The notes beneath the pieces are model-generated. The model was not told where the DNA came from. It did not search any database and saw nothing but the letters and a program-made list of their open reading frames with translations. Below are positions 46,353 through 60,086 of a stretch of 64,000 nt of DNA, piece by piece. How positions within the stretch are numbered: the first letter of the stretch is position 1; every line of letters starts with the position of its first letter. Source of the stretch: Panax quinquefolius (Eukaryota > Streptophyta > Magnoliopsida > Apiales > Araliaceae); contig CM035171.1 of assembly GCA_020205615.1 (NCBI GenBank), positions 124,686,161-124,750,160 on the forward strand. Reading direction: 5' to 3'. Both the position numbers and the translations under genes were made by a program.

Positions 46353-49300
46353 ACCCTAACTTATTATTAATGAAATTTAATTTTTCTATTTTGAAATAGT
46401 AAGGGTTGATTTGATTAATGTGGATTATTATGGGTAAAATACGTAAATATTTTAAAATAAGCAAGTGGTTATAAAATATTCATTGTTTTTGGGAATATTC
46501 GTTTGGTCATGGAATATTCTTCAGCGCTTGGGAATATTCGTAAGGCACTACGCAAGTCTTTTGTGGGCCCATAACGAAAAAAGCGATTGGATGAAGAAAA
46601 CGACAAATATAAGTTGTTTAAAATAATAGCAGATTGTTGTTATTCTAGATTAATCATCGTTAAAATACTAAATTGGTTAAAACACAAGAAGACAACGGTA
46701 TTGCACCAATTATTGATTCTTACGTAAGAAGGCACTACTCAATAATGGTTACTGATAATTACTATTTAGTATTTTATTGATTTAATAATTCACGCATTGA
46801 TATTTTATATCGTTGTTGTTTTAATAATTGTCATTACGATTATTTTTCATTATCGAAGCAATAATTCATATTATCTGAATAATATTATTAGATAACATTA
46901 TTGGCAATGTCTAGAAAGTTCATCTAAGGAGAGGTTTGGTCACCTAATCAAGGCCAAGAAGGAGAAATTCTTATTGGAAAGCCCCTCTTCCTAGGAACTA
47001 CCGGTTGTTGCAAAAGATTGTGATTCTGTAATATTATTTGTGAATAATTAATTATTGATTTATATGATGAGAAAAATATTGATTTTATGTGGATATAGAT
47101 GGAAAATTTTTAAAATGACAATTGTTGAAAATTAATATTTTATCTTTTTCGATAAAATAATTCATTTAAATATATTATTTTAATAATATATTAACGGTGA
47201 TATTTTTATAATGAATGTGGGATATATGAGTATATAAGGAGGAAGAGTATTTTGTGGCATTAAATGTTTAACACATATTTTGTGTGTTGGTGGACACAAT
47301 TATCGATCAAATTTGATTATAATGTAAAATCGCTTCTGCTTATGGATTTCTGGTCAATTTCATTTGGAATTTGGAAAACCTTTCTTCCGCAAAGTTGTAG
47401 AGAATTGAATTTCCTATAAAATTTGCGTAGATTCGAATTTTCCGATAAAAGGGCTATTTATTATGAATTATTGAAGTTCAAGTTCAAATAATTGATTTTT
47501 GGAAGTTTTAATTATTTTTTCAAGAAAAACGTTTTTGGTGTGTTAAGTGGGTCTAGCATGTGTTATTGATTGTGAAAACAGATCTCCAAGAGTGGGCGAT
47601 AGAATTTTAACAAATAATAATAATATTATATTAAATTTTCTACTTTTGGTGTTCTAAAGATTTTCCTATAAATAAGTGTACTTAGGTTAGAATTGAAAAC
47701 CACACCGTAAACTGAAGTTTTCTCTCTATATTATCAAGCGTATTCTTGTGAGTATTTTGAGTATATTTTGAGTATTGCTATATCTGGTGCAAGTTCAAGT
47801 CATAGCTTTATATCCTGTGTTTCACCTAGAATACCGTCTTTACGAGGTAAGTGGATATTATTTTTTTCAGAATGATATTATTTCTTCAATATCATTATGT
47901 TGAAATATTGATCTCAAGTTTTTATCAAATTTGGAACTTTTGGTGTCTGAGTTACTTATTCACGATACTCAAGACTATTCACGATATCTGACATTATTCG
48001 CGAATACTAAGACTATTCATCGAAAAATGAAAATTTTCCTTTTCGTCTAAAATATCTATTGTGGATACTAGCTTTGATTGTATCCATGTTTTGATCATTC
48101 TTGAATTTTACACCACTATGATTATTTTTAGGTATTTTGGACATGGATAAAACAAAGTATTTAATCCTTAATCCTTAATCCTTGTCATTTTGTTTCAATT
48201 GGATTCGTTTTCTTTAAAAATATTTTTCATCATCCTCGGCCTTAAATGATGATATTATTAAATATCTTTTGTTCAGTAGTGTGACGCCCCCAAAATTAGG
48301 TATACATCACCCATCTTGGGTCGATAACTTACATGGTACATGTAATTTAAATACAACTTATTAACATAACTGCGTCAGTATGCTAACAATCGACATAAAC
48401 CGTGAGTTTAAATACAAATATCGCCTCACTAGATATTATACAAACTCAAACAAAAAGTCCTCATTACGCTTATTATCACACTATTTTACGTAATAGTGAG
48501 GACTACTAATGCTATCTTCAAGACCATCACTCGTTTCCCCGACTCGTCCCAAATTTATATTATCCTTTCTCAAGAGAACAAAGTGAAAGAAAGGGTGAGC
48601 TCAACTAGCCCAAAGAAGAAATATTATGACTAAGATAATGCGTAATAAATTATCAATAGTCTTCAATAATGTTAAAGCGATAAAATACAATAGACAACCA
48701 GGTTTAAGCTGCAGTAGCCGAATATGCAATCCATTAAAAGAGTCAAGTAGAAAATAAAGTCTACTATCTTTTGGTTTTAAAAGGTTTTTCATCATTGTTA
48801 TAAATTTGAGACTCTCACTTTAATAAATATTCCACATCATCGAATCACCCCCCCCGCACTACTGCCGAGGATATTCTTTAAGTATCACGACCATTAATTA
48901 TTCATGCACTACGTGCAAGAATATTTGTGTATTCATTAATGGTCATGATCATGCCAACAATCGTCCACCAATGCACTACTACCATCGAGAATTTTTATCA
49001 CATCATTTTGTAACATTACGGGCCATGATTACACCGAATAGTCTCTCGGTCATAATCATACCAAGTCCATCTACGCTTCTGTGCCATGATGACTTTAAAA
49101 AATATAAACATGAGGATGATGACAATGATATAAGAATTCAATAAAAACAAGTTCAAGAATTATTTTATCCAGAATTATTAACGCCCAAATTAGTAAAATT
49201 CAAGAATGATCGGAAGAATATTTCCATGAAAAGATATGGATGAAACGCAAATATCAAGGATATTCTACTAATTTCATGGAGTATAAGTCAAAGTTTTAAC

Positions 49301-51577
49301 TAACCTGGGTATAATAAAGGATGGAATAACAAAAGAAATCACCATGCATGTGATAGACCGCATGCATAAAAGTTATTCCAATGTAATAATAAATAACGGA
49401 ACCAAAGTCGTGTGAAATTCACACGCAAGCTGGGATGTTCCAACAGTAATAATAAAGATGGAACTGATCGGTGTAAAACACACGGATAGGATATTCCAAT
49501 GAATAATAAAGACGAAACCAGTCCTGTAAAACACATGCATGTGATGTTCCAGCAATGAATAATAATAAAGAGGCGGAACCAGTCCGGTGTAAAACACATG
49601 TATGAGGATGTTCCAACAAAATAATAATAAAGAGGCGGAACCAGTCCGGTGTAAAACACACACGATGCAGGATGTTCCAATGTAATAATAGAAGAATGTC
49701 ACCAAGTATAGGTAAATCACAGATACAAAAGTTATTCCAACAGAATAATAAGCAATGGAATAACAACAGATTCTCTTCACGTGAATAGAAAGAATAACAC
49801 CCCTTACATTTGGTAGGAGATTGAATATCGCAGTAGTGTAGTAACAAAATACTCTTCTTCTTTCTCTCTTATTCTCTCTATACTTTTCTCTCTATAGCTT
49901 GAATGAATTCGGTGAAAAATAATGAAGCCCCAGCCTCTATTTATAGAAGATTTCTAGCTTAAGACCGCCGTGTGAAAAGGCAAGTGGCTTCACGATTTGG
50001 TGGTTTGACCTTTGTAATGTGAAACGACAAGTGGTTCGACGTCTGGTAAAGGTAATTACTATTAACGAAGGTAAATACTATCGACGAAGGTAAATACTAT
50101 TCACAAGTGGTAATTACTATCGACGAAGGTAATTACTATCGACGAAGGTAAATACTATTCACAAGGGTAATTACTATCGACGAAGGTAATTACTATCGAT
50201 GAAGGTAAATATTATTCACAAGGGTAATTACTATCGACGAAGGTAATTACTATCGACGAAGGTAAATATTATCGACGAAGAGACTCTTAGATGATGACAT
50301 ACGAGCCCCCATAAAATAATCAAACTTACCACAAATCATTTTTTTTCATCAACACATATTTAATCTTTCAACAATTATTAATCATTTATAACTTGTCGTC
50401 TCAATTATTGATTTAATACTATAACATATTATATGTATGATATCATTGTGACAATAATTGAATCAATAATATAAGAGATATGATGCAAAGAATTATCGTA
50501 GTAATAATCGAGCATATATGAGTGAGTGACTTCTCACGTAAGCATCAATAATCAATACCGTGTCTTGCTACTATGCAACCACGCCAGACATCGTATTTTT
50601 TACCAATTAGTAGTTCAAATGCTTTTTCAGAATACTTCCGCGTAGTTATTTTTATAAAATATTTTTGTCATTTTTCAATCCGATAATAATTTTTGTGGGG
50701 TCCACCAATGATTGAGCCATTGTATTTAATATTCCCTAACAAAAAGAATATTCCCGACTCAAACTAATATTTTATAACAACTTGCATACTTTGCAAAATT
50801 TATAAATATTACCTACAACTATAACATTATATCAAATTTATTCCATAATATTCAAAAATAATATTTATAGAAAAATTCATCTTTATTTATAAAAGTTGGG
50901 GTCTTACATGTAGTGCAAAGATGAATGATTTCTGATGAATATCTTTGGCCCATAGTGCAAAGATGAACATGTGTTTAGATGAGCATGACCAACTGATGAA
51001 TATCTTTGGCTGTAGTGCAAAAGATGAATATTTGATTCCGGATATATATTGATTGATGTTACAGGGGATAAAAGATAGACGATGAACTTTTAAATTCATA
51101 CATGTAAGATAGTAGTTTGCATTCTCTACTTAACTCTTCTAATGAATTATTATTTCATTGCGAATATTGATTTAAAACTTGTTGTCTATCAGATTCTATT
51201 AGATTTTTTCCTGTTGAAGACTAATGATAATTTGTTGTATATTATCTTAGTCATAATATTCTTTTGGGCTAGTTGAGCTCACCCTTTTCTTTTTTGTTCC
51301 ATTTTTCTTCTCAGGGAGGCGAGAATATAAGCGAAAGACGCAGTGGAATGGAATGAAGGTTTAGAGAGAGTTGTTTTGTAGTCCTCACCATTTTGTAAAA
51401 TAATGTATCAATAAATGTGATGAGGATTTATTTGAGTATAGATATTGTCTGTAAGATAATATTTGTATTCAAACTCACAATTTTTATTGTTGTAATAATA
51501 AAGTTGTAGTTGTTTAAGCATGCATCTATTTATTGACAACCAAGAATGAGTGATAATATACCTATTTTGGGAGTCAT
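46348..51577 (+). repeat. Solo LTR, family 2, interrupted by a nested solo LTR
   Basis: Starts TATAAGACCCTAACTTATTA and ends TTTTGGGAGTCA. The two parts (46348-48281 and 50910-51577) add to about 2.6 kb, the same as the copy at 39223-41771. It contains no coding region. A family 1 LTR in the opposite direction lies inside. Confidence 0.82.
48282..50909 (-). repeat. Nested solo LTR, family 1
   Basis: Reverse complement of the LTR at 2205-4790, running TGACGCCCCCAAAATTAGG ... GTTGGGGTCTTACA. GTAGTG occurs on both sides (48276-48281 and 50910-50915), and uninterrupted family 2 LTR copies have a single GTAGTG before CAAAGATG at this point, so it is the target duplicate. It carries the U3 minisatellite (about 50050-50280) and the 60 bp leader repeats (about 49340-49750). 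The short - strand frames at 49339-49847 come from those repeats. Confidence 0.85.
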
Positions 51578-51581
<4 letters not shown>

Positions 51582-51631
<50 letters not shown>

Positions 51632-52808
51632 CGACTGTGTTAATTTTAATATATCCTCTAAAAAAATTAAATGATGCATGCATGGTTCGAAATTGTCGTG
51701 GAAGTTGAAAAATCATGACGTGTATATATATATATATATAATGTATTAAAATCTCCATTAATTAGTTGTGAAAATTAATTACTCAAAAAGTTAATTGGTA
51801 TGTATAATTTGATTCTCTTTGGCACTCTTTATCTCTACATGTGGTTTCAAATATGAACATCTCTAAGTGTGAAATAAATATGTGAAGTATTTAAAGTGTC
51901 CGTATATACTATATAGAGGATGATGAGTGAAACAGAGAATGTATAATATAAAAATTGTTACTTCTAGGAGTCTTTTTGATGGTTTGAATATCCTATATAA
52001 ATCCCTCTTTAATATACTATGGGATCCATATATAAGAATTTGTGAAATTAACTACTATATATATATATATATACACACAAAATTAAACTCGTAAGAGAAT
52101 TTAATGTGTTTTTTATTATTTAATTATACCTTGTAAGTACTGCAACAGGACTTGAACTCTTACTTTTTATTAAGGATTTTTTTTTACTATTTTATACTTT
52201 AATTAACTGCTCCATTAAGAATTCTTTAGAGGGCAGCGAGAGTAGTTACGTTAATACTCCATGAATAGTTGTACAAGTACATATGCATGAAAAGAAATTA
52301 AGATTTGAGTTAGGGCTTATTTGTCCGGACTCACATAGTATACTAGTGGGCTTCTTCAATAATTTATCGTTTGTAATTTTCACAAAGAAAAACTCATATC
52401 TTTATGTTATTTTTTTATTGAAAAAAAGATTGATTCCAAAACAAAAACTATAATAAAAATATAACTTAATTAGAGAGAGAGAGAGAGTATATAAATAAAA
52501 ATAAAGAGAGAAAGAATGCGAAAAATTATATAGTGAGAAATTACTTTTTTTCTGAGAGAGTAAATAGTATTTTTTAAGAGAATAAACATTTTTAGATAGA
52601 GAAAAAAAAAAGGTTAGAGAGAGAAAGAAAAGAAACAGTAATTAACTTTTTTTTAAAAAAAGTCTTATATGATCTAGTTGAGCTTAGCCACGTGGACCGT
52701 ATAAATGATAATTGGGCCAAGAAGTAAGAAAATGGAACACAAAACATAGAGAGAAAAGGCCAGCAAGAAAGACAAAGCGCAAAAATGTCCAAAAATCTTT
52801 TCTGTGTG

Positions 52809-52856
<48 letters not shown>

Positions 52857-52970
52857 ATAAAACAGTAACCTAATTTGAATTCTATAATTTGATAAAACAC
52901 AACAACTTCTCAGAATCATTCTAACTTAATCTAAAAACTCACATTTCATTTCACACTAACAAAATCCCTC
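51582..52970. other. AT-rich stretch, no gene seen
   Basis: (TA)n arrays at 51582-51628, 51720-51740, 52055-52072 and 52809-52850, and GA-rich pieces (52470-52630). No coding likeness was recognised. Confidence 0.5.
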
Positions 52971-52972
52971 CT

Positions 52973-53240
52973 AAAATTCCTCCTCCTTCTCTTTCTTTCT
53001 CCTCCTTCCCCCTTTCTCTCTCCTCTCCTCCCTTTCTTTCTTTCTTTCTCTCTCTCTCTCTTTTCTTCTCTCTTCTCTTCTCTTCTCCCTCCATTTACTT
53101 TAATTAATTAATTAATAATAATAATAATAATAATAATAATTATTATTATTATTATTATTATTATTATAGTAACAATAATAATAACAATAATTATAATAAC
53201 AACAATAATAATAATAACAATTAATGATAATTGTTATTGA
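52973..53240. repeat. Polypyrimidine tract and AAT/ATT palindrome
   Basis: About 120 nt of nearly pure C/T (52973-53092), then TAATTAATTAAT and about nine AAT units followed by about nine ATT units (53112-53167), a long perfect inverted repeat, then AACAATAATA repeats. Confidence 0.9.
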
Positions 53241-53603
53241 TGATTTGTAAGTTTTGTTGATAGGTTTAGATTTTTCCTTTATCTATTTTTAAAAAATAAT
53301 TAATTATGGTGGTGTGGAGAATTATGATAATTGTTATGTGTGATTGTAAGTTATTTTAGATTGCAAAAAGTATTTAGGTTATATAGTATTTTTGAATTTT
53401 AATCTAATTTTTTAGATACGTCATCTTCAAAAGATTTTATAATTACTAAAGTATAAATATAATTAAGAATCAACCAAATTTATAACGACGATTTTTTTTT
53501 TCGTGGTATATAGCATAGAAAATCGATTTTTATAAAATCATCGCTATAATGGGGTTCATTTATTAGTCATTCTCCAACTAACTGGAGTCATTGGGAGAAA
53601 TAG

Positions 53604-53655
<52 letters not shown>

Positions 53656-54530
53656 GTAGTTCCTCATACAAAGACAATTAATGATTAGACTGTTCAAAAT
53701 AAGACAACCTCATATTTATAATATAAAAAATAATAATAAATAAATAAAACATAGATATACTTTGTAACAAAATTGGGAAGAGACTAAATTTAATTTGTTT
53801 GAATATACAAATGCATGACTTCATTTACACTGAAAGCCATAAACCAATGTGGTGAAGTAGGAGGATTTCAGGATAATTAGGAGGAGGACCAGGTCAAGGG
53901 TCAACAATCAAACAAAAATAAGCACCAAAGATTTTACTTCTGAGAAAGAAAAGTAAGCTATATATTTTACTACACGAGTACAAAAAACAAATATGGAGTC
54001 AATAAGCTAAAACCAGGAAAGTAATACATACACTAGAGGACTATGTTAGTTTAATGGCTCTTTAATTGGAAGCATCATCCTATTAATTTGTATACATCTA
54101 TACTTGTATAACTTATGTTAATTCATCAAGTACAAATGGTAGAGACAATAAACTATTTATCATAGTTTCAAACTATTGGCAATTTGCTTATAGACAAATG
54201 AAAAAAGGGCAGTCTATATGTATCCGGCCACTGTATGTTAAAATTATAAAACACTGGCCTATCTTATGCATCAATTTTTGTTATAAATTCCAAAATTCGA
54301 TATACAATTAATTTGACTTTTAAGATAAACCACGATACATTAAACTTTAAAGTTAGTATGATTCATGAAAAATTTAAAAGTAATAAATTTTGCAATTAAT
54401 AATTTTATTATATATTATACAATTATAATAATTGTTTTAACTAAAATTAAATAAATTTACACCTATTTAAAGTTTAATATATCGCGTTTGATCTCATAAA
54501 TTAAATTATATCTCTAATTTTTGATGAAAG
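53241..54530. other. AT-rich stretch, no gene seen
   Basis: Contains a (TA)n array (53609-53651). No gene or element ends were recognised. Confidence 0.5.
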
Positions 54531-54531
54531 A

Positions 54532-54877
54532 TACTCCCTCCGTCCTATAATAAAAATCCTTATTACTATTTTAGGTAGTCCCATGTTAAATGTCCAATTT
54601 TCTTTAATAACCAAACTTTTACATATTTTTTCCTATTATACTCGTAGCATTAAATATCTCACACTTTTCTTATTATAATTCTCTCTCCATATTTAATAAG
54701 TATAATTAGTTATGTGCTCAAAATATATATTTTGAATAGAAAAACTAGAAAGTCACTCTTTCACCTACATTAAAAATAATTAATGACATATTATTATAGG
54801 CAATTTTGTCATTTCATTACTCTTCTTAATATATGTAAAAAGTTCACCATGACTTTTATCCTGGGACGAAGGGAGTA
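54532..54877. mobile_element. Stowaway MITE (342 bp)
   Basis: 54534-54875, from CTCCCTCCGTCCTATAATAA to CTGGGACGAAGGGAG, the classic Stowaway terminal inverted repeats, with TA on each side (54532-54533 and 54876-54877). Confidence 0.9.
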
Positions 54878-54897
54878 ATATTTATCATACATTTTGG

Positions 54898-55595
54898 TGG
54901 ATAACTAGGGGTGAAAACAAGTCGAATATCAGCGAACACTCTAATGCTCAGATTCAGCTCGACAAGAAAAAATTGAGCTCGAATTCGATAAAAAATTTCT
55001 AATTTTGCGCCAGATTCGATTCAGATCATTACTCGGACCTACTCGGCTCGTAAGTACTCGACTCGTTTACAAAATGAGTTACTCACGAGCCTTCAAATCG
55101 AGTTTCGAATATGAACCATTTCACTTAATACTGAACCACTACATACTAAATTGATTATTAAACTAATGTTTATATATAAAAGTCTTTTACTTTTATATAT
55201 GTAAGGAAATTACAAAGAATGTAATACGAATTGACAATCAATTCACTGATTTATTCAAGTACAAGCTTACACATTTTAATACTACATTTTATAAATTATA
55301 AAGATTGATACAAATATCACATATTTAGCTTGTTAGTATGGATCATATACTGGTATTCAAATATGATCCATCGAACATGTATCGAGTATGGTTTAAGAAA
55401 AAATGAAATACTCGAACCCTATTCTGAGCGAATACTGGTATACTCAAATTCGACTCGTGTATCATTAAACAAAAAACGAGTATGGATCAAATTCGACTCG
55501 AATCAACTTCGAATTCGAGTTTTGGATCATATTTTCGAACCGATCTCGAGTCGAGTATCGAGCTACTCTGCTCGGTTAACACCCTTATAGATAAC
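54898..55595. mobile_element. Non-autonomous hAT-type element (682 bp)
   Basis: 54906-55587, from TAGGGGTGAAAAC to GTTAACACCCTTA, terminal inverted repeats of the hAT kind. Flanking 8-mers TGGATAAC (54898-54905) and TAGATAAC (55588-55595) match at 7 of 8 bases, as expected for an old hAT target duplicate. The inside is rich in CTCGACTCG and TACTCG motifs; the frames at 55330-55590 are repeats, not genes. Confidence 0.75.
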
Positions 55596-55599
55596 ACGA

Positions 55600-57870
55600 C
55601 CATCCAGATAAATGGGTGGAGAAATGCGGGTTTAGACTTATTTGGACTGGACTTGTGTGAATTAATTGAAATAAGGTGAATTGATAATGATCGGATTTGG
55701 CCCGGATGAATTGTAAATGGTCGGATATGGCCTAGCCCATAAGAATCACACTCACGAATCAGAAAGTAAAACTTTTTATTTTTTTTGGCTAAATAAATGT
55801 GTGACATTTTGTACCTTATTGCATGTATATTGTGTGTAGTTAAATTTAATTATAACCTATATAAATACACTTATTTGGAAATAAATCTAAATATGTTTAG
55901 GCATCGAATCCCTTTCCAAATTAAAACGAATTTAAAAGAGAAACTAAATTGTTGAAGAAATATAATATTATAATGATTGAAAACAATTACAAAAATTATC
56001 CATTATCTCAAAATGGGAATTCAACACTGACTTGACATTATATCAAGTACTTCATTAAGATCAAATAAATGTCATTTTTAGGTAAAGTATCTTGAGGGTG
56101 ATGTAGCTAAGAAAAAAAATGACAATGTAATTAAGATATAAACAATTTTTTTTTTTTAAAAAAGAGTCAATATTTAGCACCAAGCCTCAATACATGCTTA
56201 TATATATGAAAAAAAATAGGGAATATATATATATACAAACACATGTACGTACTCATATATAGAGATAATGAAAAAACTACAAATAAATTACATATTTGAG
56301 CTTGTTTACACTTTCGATTACTTGCGATTTATCTTTTTTTCACAAATCGATGCCTTGAATCCGATCGAATACCTATTTTCCTGCAAAGATTTATATTTAA
56401 AAAATTATTTTTAATTCTTAAAGAAATCTTTAGGATTTCTTATCAAAATCTCAAGTATTCATAAAGATTTTACATAGAGTTTTCAAAACTTTACACACGG
56501 ATACTGGGATAAAAAACAGTATTGTCTTACTTCTCTTTTATACTAATACAATAGTTTTACAAACAACCGTTGTATTATTTATATCAAAAAATTAATTGTT
56601 GAGATTTTATTTTAAATTAAAGGAATAATTACCGTAATGAGATTATAATTAAAATTAAAGTCTTTTTTTATTATTATTATATAACGTATATGTTAGTTAG
56701 TTCCAGCTAAGCAAAAAAATTTAAACACAGGAAAAAAATGTAGCCCCATGCAAAACTATGTAGGGAACAACTAAATTACGGCCAACTATATTGTGGATGG
56801 GAATTGGGAAGTGGCCTTTCTATTAATTCTTCAAGTGAAACAACTTAATAAATTTTTATTTTGACACATTGTGTTACGGTAACCAAGTATTTAGTAACCA
56901 TTTAAGAGTCCATTAAAATTATTTATAATGATTGGGTCTCATAATACATACATATATATATATATATATAAAGTAGAGAAAAAATTATAAAATTGAATAT
57001 AAAGTACAAACCCAAAATAAAGATTAACAAAATCCCTCTTACACTACACTGCTCTATTTGACCATTTTATTTAATATTTGTTGAATCATTAATGGCGATA
57101 ATAGGGGGTTTCGAAACTAATCTGACGATGATAGCCAAGGTAACGGAGAAAAAGAGTTGCAGAGATTGGTGTGGACAATGGTGGAAGGAATCGTACGTAG
57201 AGAATGAAGGAGAAATCGTAGGGTGAGAATGAGAGAACAAAGAAGTTGGAAAGGATGCCATATTCTAGGCTCCATAATTTAATATTGTGAATGCCAAAAA
57301 AAATAATATAAAGAATGATATTTTTGACATCTGTCTTATCCGTAGTATTAAACTGCGAAATACTATAAATTAATTAAATTGTGAACGGGAACTCTGTTAA
57401 CCGTTCGATCTACGAATTGATGATCACGGTCTACTGTAAGGATAATAATATTAACTTTAAGTTGATAATATTAATTATGTATCGTCTCATATATATATAT
57501 ATTCAACTAAATCTTATAATTTTATTATAACCGCATTTTACCCTTGAAATTAATTTACATAAATTATACAAGTAACTGACGTGTGCCTCTAGTGCCTAGT
57601 ACCATTTAAGATGAAACTTTGGAATGTTTACTTGAAATAATATAAAACTCTTAATTTTGGGTAAAATATATTAAATGAAGATATTCAAACAATATTGGTG
57701 ATGTAAAGGGACAAGAAAAAAAAGCATATAAGTTGATTTATCTTTTTAGTAGATATTTTGCTTAAATAACCAATTTATAGAATTCATCATTACTTAGGTT
57801 CAACCTCAATCTTTTGATATGAAAAATATTTTAGCACAAGGATGTTGACATACAGCAATATACTAATACT
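55600..57870. other. AT-rich stretch, no convincing gene
   Basis: No element ends were recognised. A 64-codon frame on the - strand (57261-57067, MASFPTSLFSHSHPT...) has a Ser/His-rich start but no known motif and no clear neighbours. Confidence 0.4.
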
Positions 57871-58162
57871 ACGTTTGGATTGAAGTAATAAAGTTGGGAA
57901 TGAAATGTCTCATTCCTATAGAATGAAAAAAATTGTGTTTGGTTGCGATTGGAATAGATTGAATTATTATTATTTTTTGTGAAATTTTCGATTGAAATTT
58001 AACATTCTTGCCCAAGATTTCATACCCAAAGCTTTATGAGTAATTGTTTTTATCATTGAGCCATGAAGGTATTGGGGAAGGGAGAGCATGGAATAACTTA
58101 TTCCAACTAAAATGGAATGAATCATTCCAATCTTCATTTTATTCATTCAATCCAAACGCAAC
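57871..58162. mobile_element. MITE with ACGTTTGGATTGAA ends
   Basis: The left end ACGTTTGGATTGAA and the right end TTCAATCCAAACGCA form an inverted repeat about 290 bp apart. Inside, GGAATGA and TCATTCC repeats also pair. Superfamily unclear; the target duplicate was not resolved. Confidence 0.6.
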
Positions 58163-58879
58163 ATAATTGTAACAATACGTTATATAACATACTCTCGGAT
58201 TAAGATTCAATTTGTTTTTTAAATAGTATATTAATTTGTTTTATCTTGATACACCAATACAAATTAAAACTCTATTTGCATTTTTTAATTTTATTAATTT
58301 TATTTATCTTGGCACACAACAGAATTACAAAATATTTGTACCATTTAATTCAACAACTTGAAAGCCCAAATTAAGCAGGCTTCGGCAGTCATACGTAAGT
58401 CCACTTAACTGGGAGTCTGGCCTTTTTATAAAGGGTCCTTTACATAAGTATACAATATTTAAAAAGTAATTATAAGAAAAGTGTATCAACTAAATAATTA
58501 CAAAAAAAATATAATTATTACAAAAATAGTACAATTCACATTAATAAGGAAACTTAAAATCAAGGACAAATAACTGCCATAATTAATAATTCAAATTCAA
58601 ATTCAAATATTTGGATTTAACAACAAAAATAAATTCAAATTCAAAATAATAATTCAAATTTAAATACTCAAATTCAAATCTTCATCTCCCTCACATACAC
58701 TTGAAATAATAGTCCGTTGCTACACCTCACATACTCCGCCGCTACACCGCCGCGAATCTCCGTTGTCCAAAGATTCGTCATACAAAAAATCTAAAAATAA
58801 ACAAATGTAACTTTTAATGTTCTGAAATTTTTTTTATAACTATTTTGTTACTCATAAATAATAAAATGTTTATCTTTGT

Positions 58880-59180
58880 ACGAATGGCTGGCTACCAACT
58901 GCATCACATTCAAACGAAATTGGTAACTTAATAAAATTGAATTGGTTACCTTGGTCTAAAGGTTTGGCTACCAACTGCACTATGAAAAAATTGCAGGTGT
59001 GGATGTGAATTAGTTACTTTGGTATGAAGGTTTTGTTACCTTAGTACGAATGTTTGATTACCTTGATCTGAAGATTTGGTAACCAACTGTACTAAAAAAA
59101 AATTAAAGTGTGAAGATGGATTGGTTACTTTGATATGACAGTTTGGTTATCTTGATATGAAGGTTTGGTTACCATCATCC
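58880..59180. repeat. Degenerate minisatellite of TTTGGTTACC-type units
   Basis: Seven or more imperfect copies of a unit with GGTTACCTTGATATGAAGGTT and variants such as GGCTACCAACTGCA. Followed by a short CCACCGCCACCACCG run. Confidence 0.7.
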
Positions 59181-59246
59181 AGTATTCATATCCACCGCCA
59201 CCACCGCCACCACCGCCTGAATCTTCATACCCACCTCCATTTTAAC
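59181..59246 (+). pseudogene. Possible proline-rich C-terminal exon fragment
   Basis: The frame QYSYPPPPPPPPP, then ESSYPPPF and a TAA stop, looks like the tail of a proline-rich (extensin-like) protein. No open frame of matching type lies upstream, so it may be a gene scrap or just a repeat. Confidence 0.25.
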
Positions 59247-59312
59247 CGTTTATTTTGAGAAGCTACTGAAAATACACAATTGGTAATTTGATGGTAGTCC
59301 CATTTCAAGTCA

Positions 59313-59591
59313 ATGGAGAATCAGAATCCTTGGGTTGACTCCTCATCTAAAATGGGGGGCTTAGATGGGTCTGTTGTCCGAGGATATCCTCATGGCAACG
59401 CCATTAAATTGACGCAAAACACTTATAATCTGGAAAACCGAAACCTAATTACACCAAAGTCCATCCGCTCGCCACATGACATGCTAAACTCTTCCATCCT
59501 TTCAGATCTTGTGCCTCATCATTCAGCATTAACATTGGTTGATGATAAATTGCCATCTCACATTCTTTCCAGTTCGAGAATCAAAAATTGA
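59313..59591 (+). CDS. Unrecognised open reading frame, 92 aa
   Basis: ATG at 59313, stop TGA at 59589-59591. It begins MENQNPWVDSSSKMGGLDG and ends SHILSSSRIKN. Base composition is less AT-biased than its surroundings and the protein is mixed in character, with no membrane segment or motif I know. It might be a genuine small gene, a scrap of a larger gene, or chance. A (TA)n array follows at 59611-59647. Confidence 0.25.
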   Translation: MENQNPWVDSSSKMGGLDGSVVRGYPHGNAIKLTQNTYNLENRNLITPKSIRSPHDMLNSSILSDLVPHHSALTLVDDKLPSHILSSSRIKN

Positions 59592-59608
59592 TTCAAATAA
59601 GATGAATG

Positions 59609-59655
<47 letters not shown>

Positions 59656-60086
59656 AAAAGAATACGTTGAATGAAGAAGAAGGGTGATGACTAACTGCAG
59701 TTGTTATATATGAGGAGAGAGAAGAAGTCATGGGTATAACTAATCCCTAAATTAAGGAATCCTAATTAAATATTAATTCCCTAAATTAAGGAATCCTAAT
59801 TACATTAGTATTGTAAATAAATATGGAAGTGTATTAGTTGTGTAAAAATTTTATGAGGGCACTATTGTTGTAATTATTTTTAAAAATGTAATAGAATATG
59901 TAATTCATCCTTTTATAATTTGGATGCATATGTGGGCCTTGCCCTAAATTATATAGAACCGGCCAATCTATATAACAAAATACAACTGATTTTAAATTTT
60001 TCGATCACCTTAATAAATTATCTGGACCGTCCAAAATTTGAGATAAATTCCACCATTCATGTAGTGCCGGAGGCACAGGACACAAC

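Noticed and set aside
49339..49847. Three overlapping - strand frames of 113-142 codons
   Set aside because: They are the 60 bp leader repeats of LTR family 1 read in three frames; the same appears at 3311-3651 and 61045-61437.
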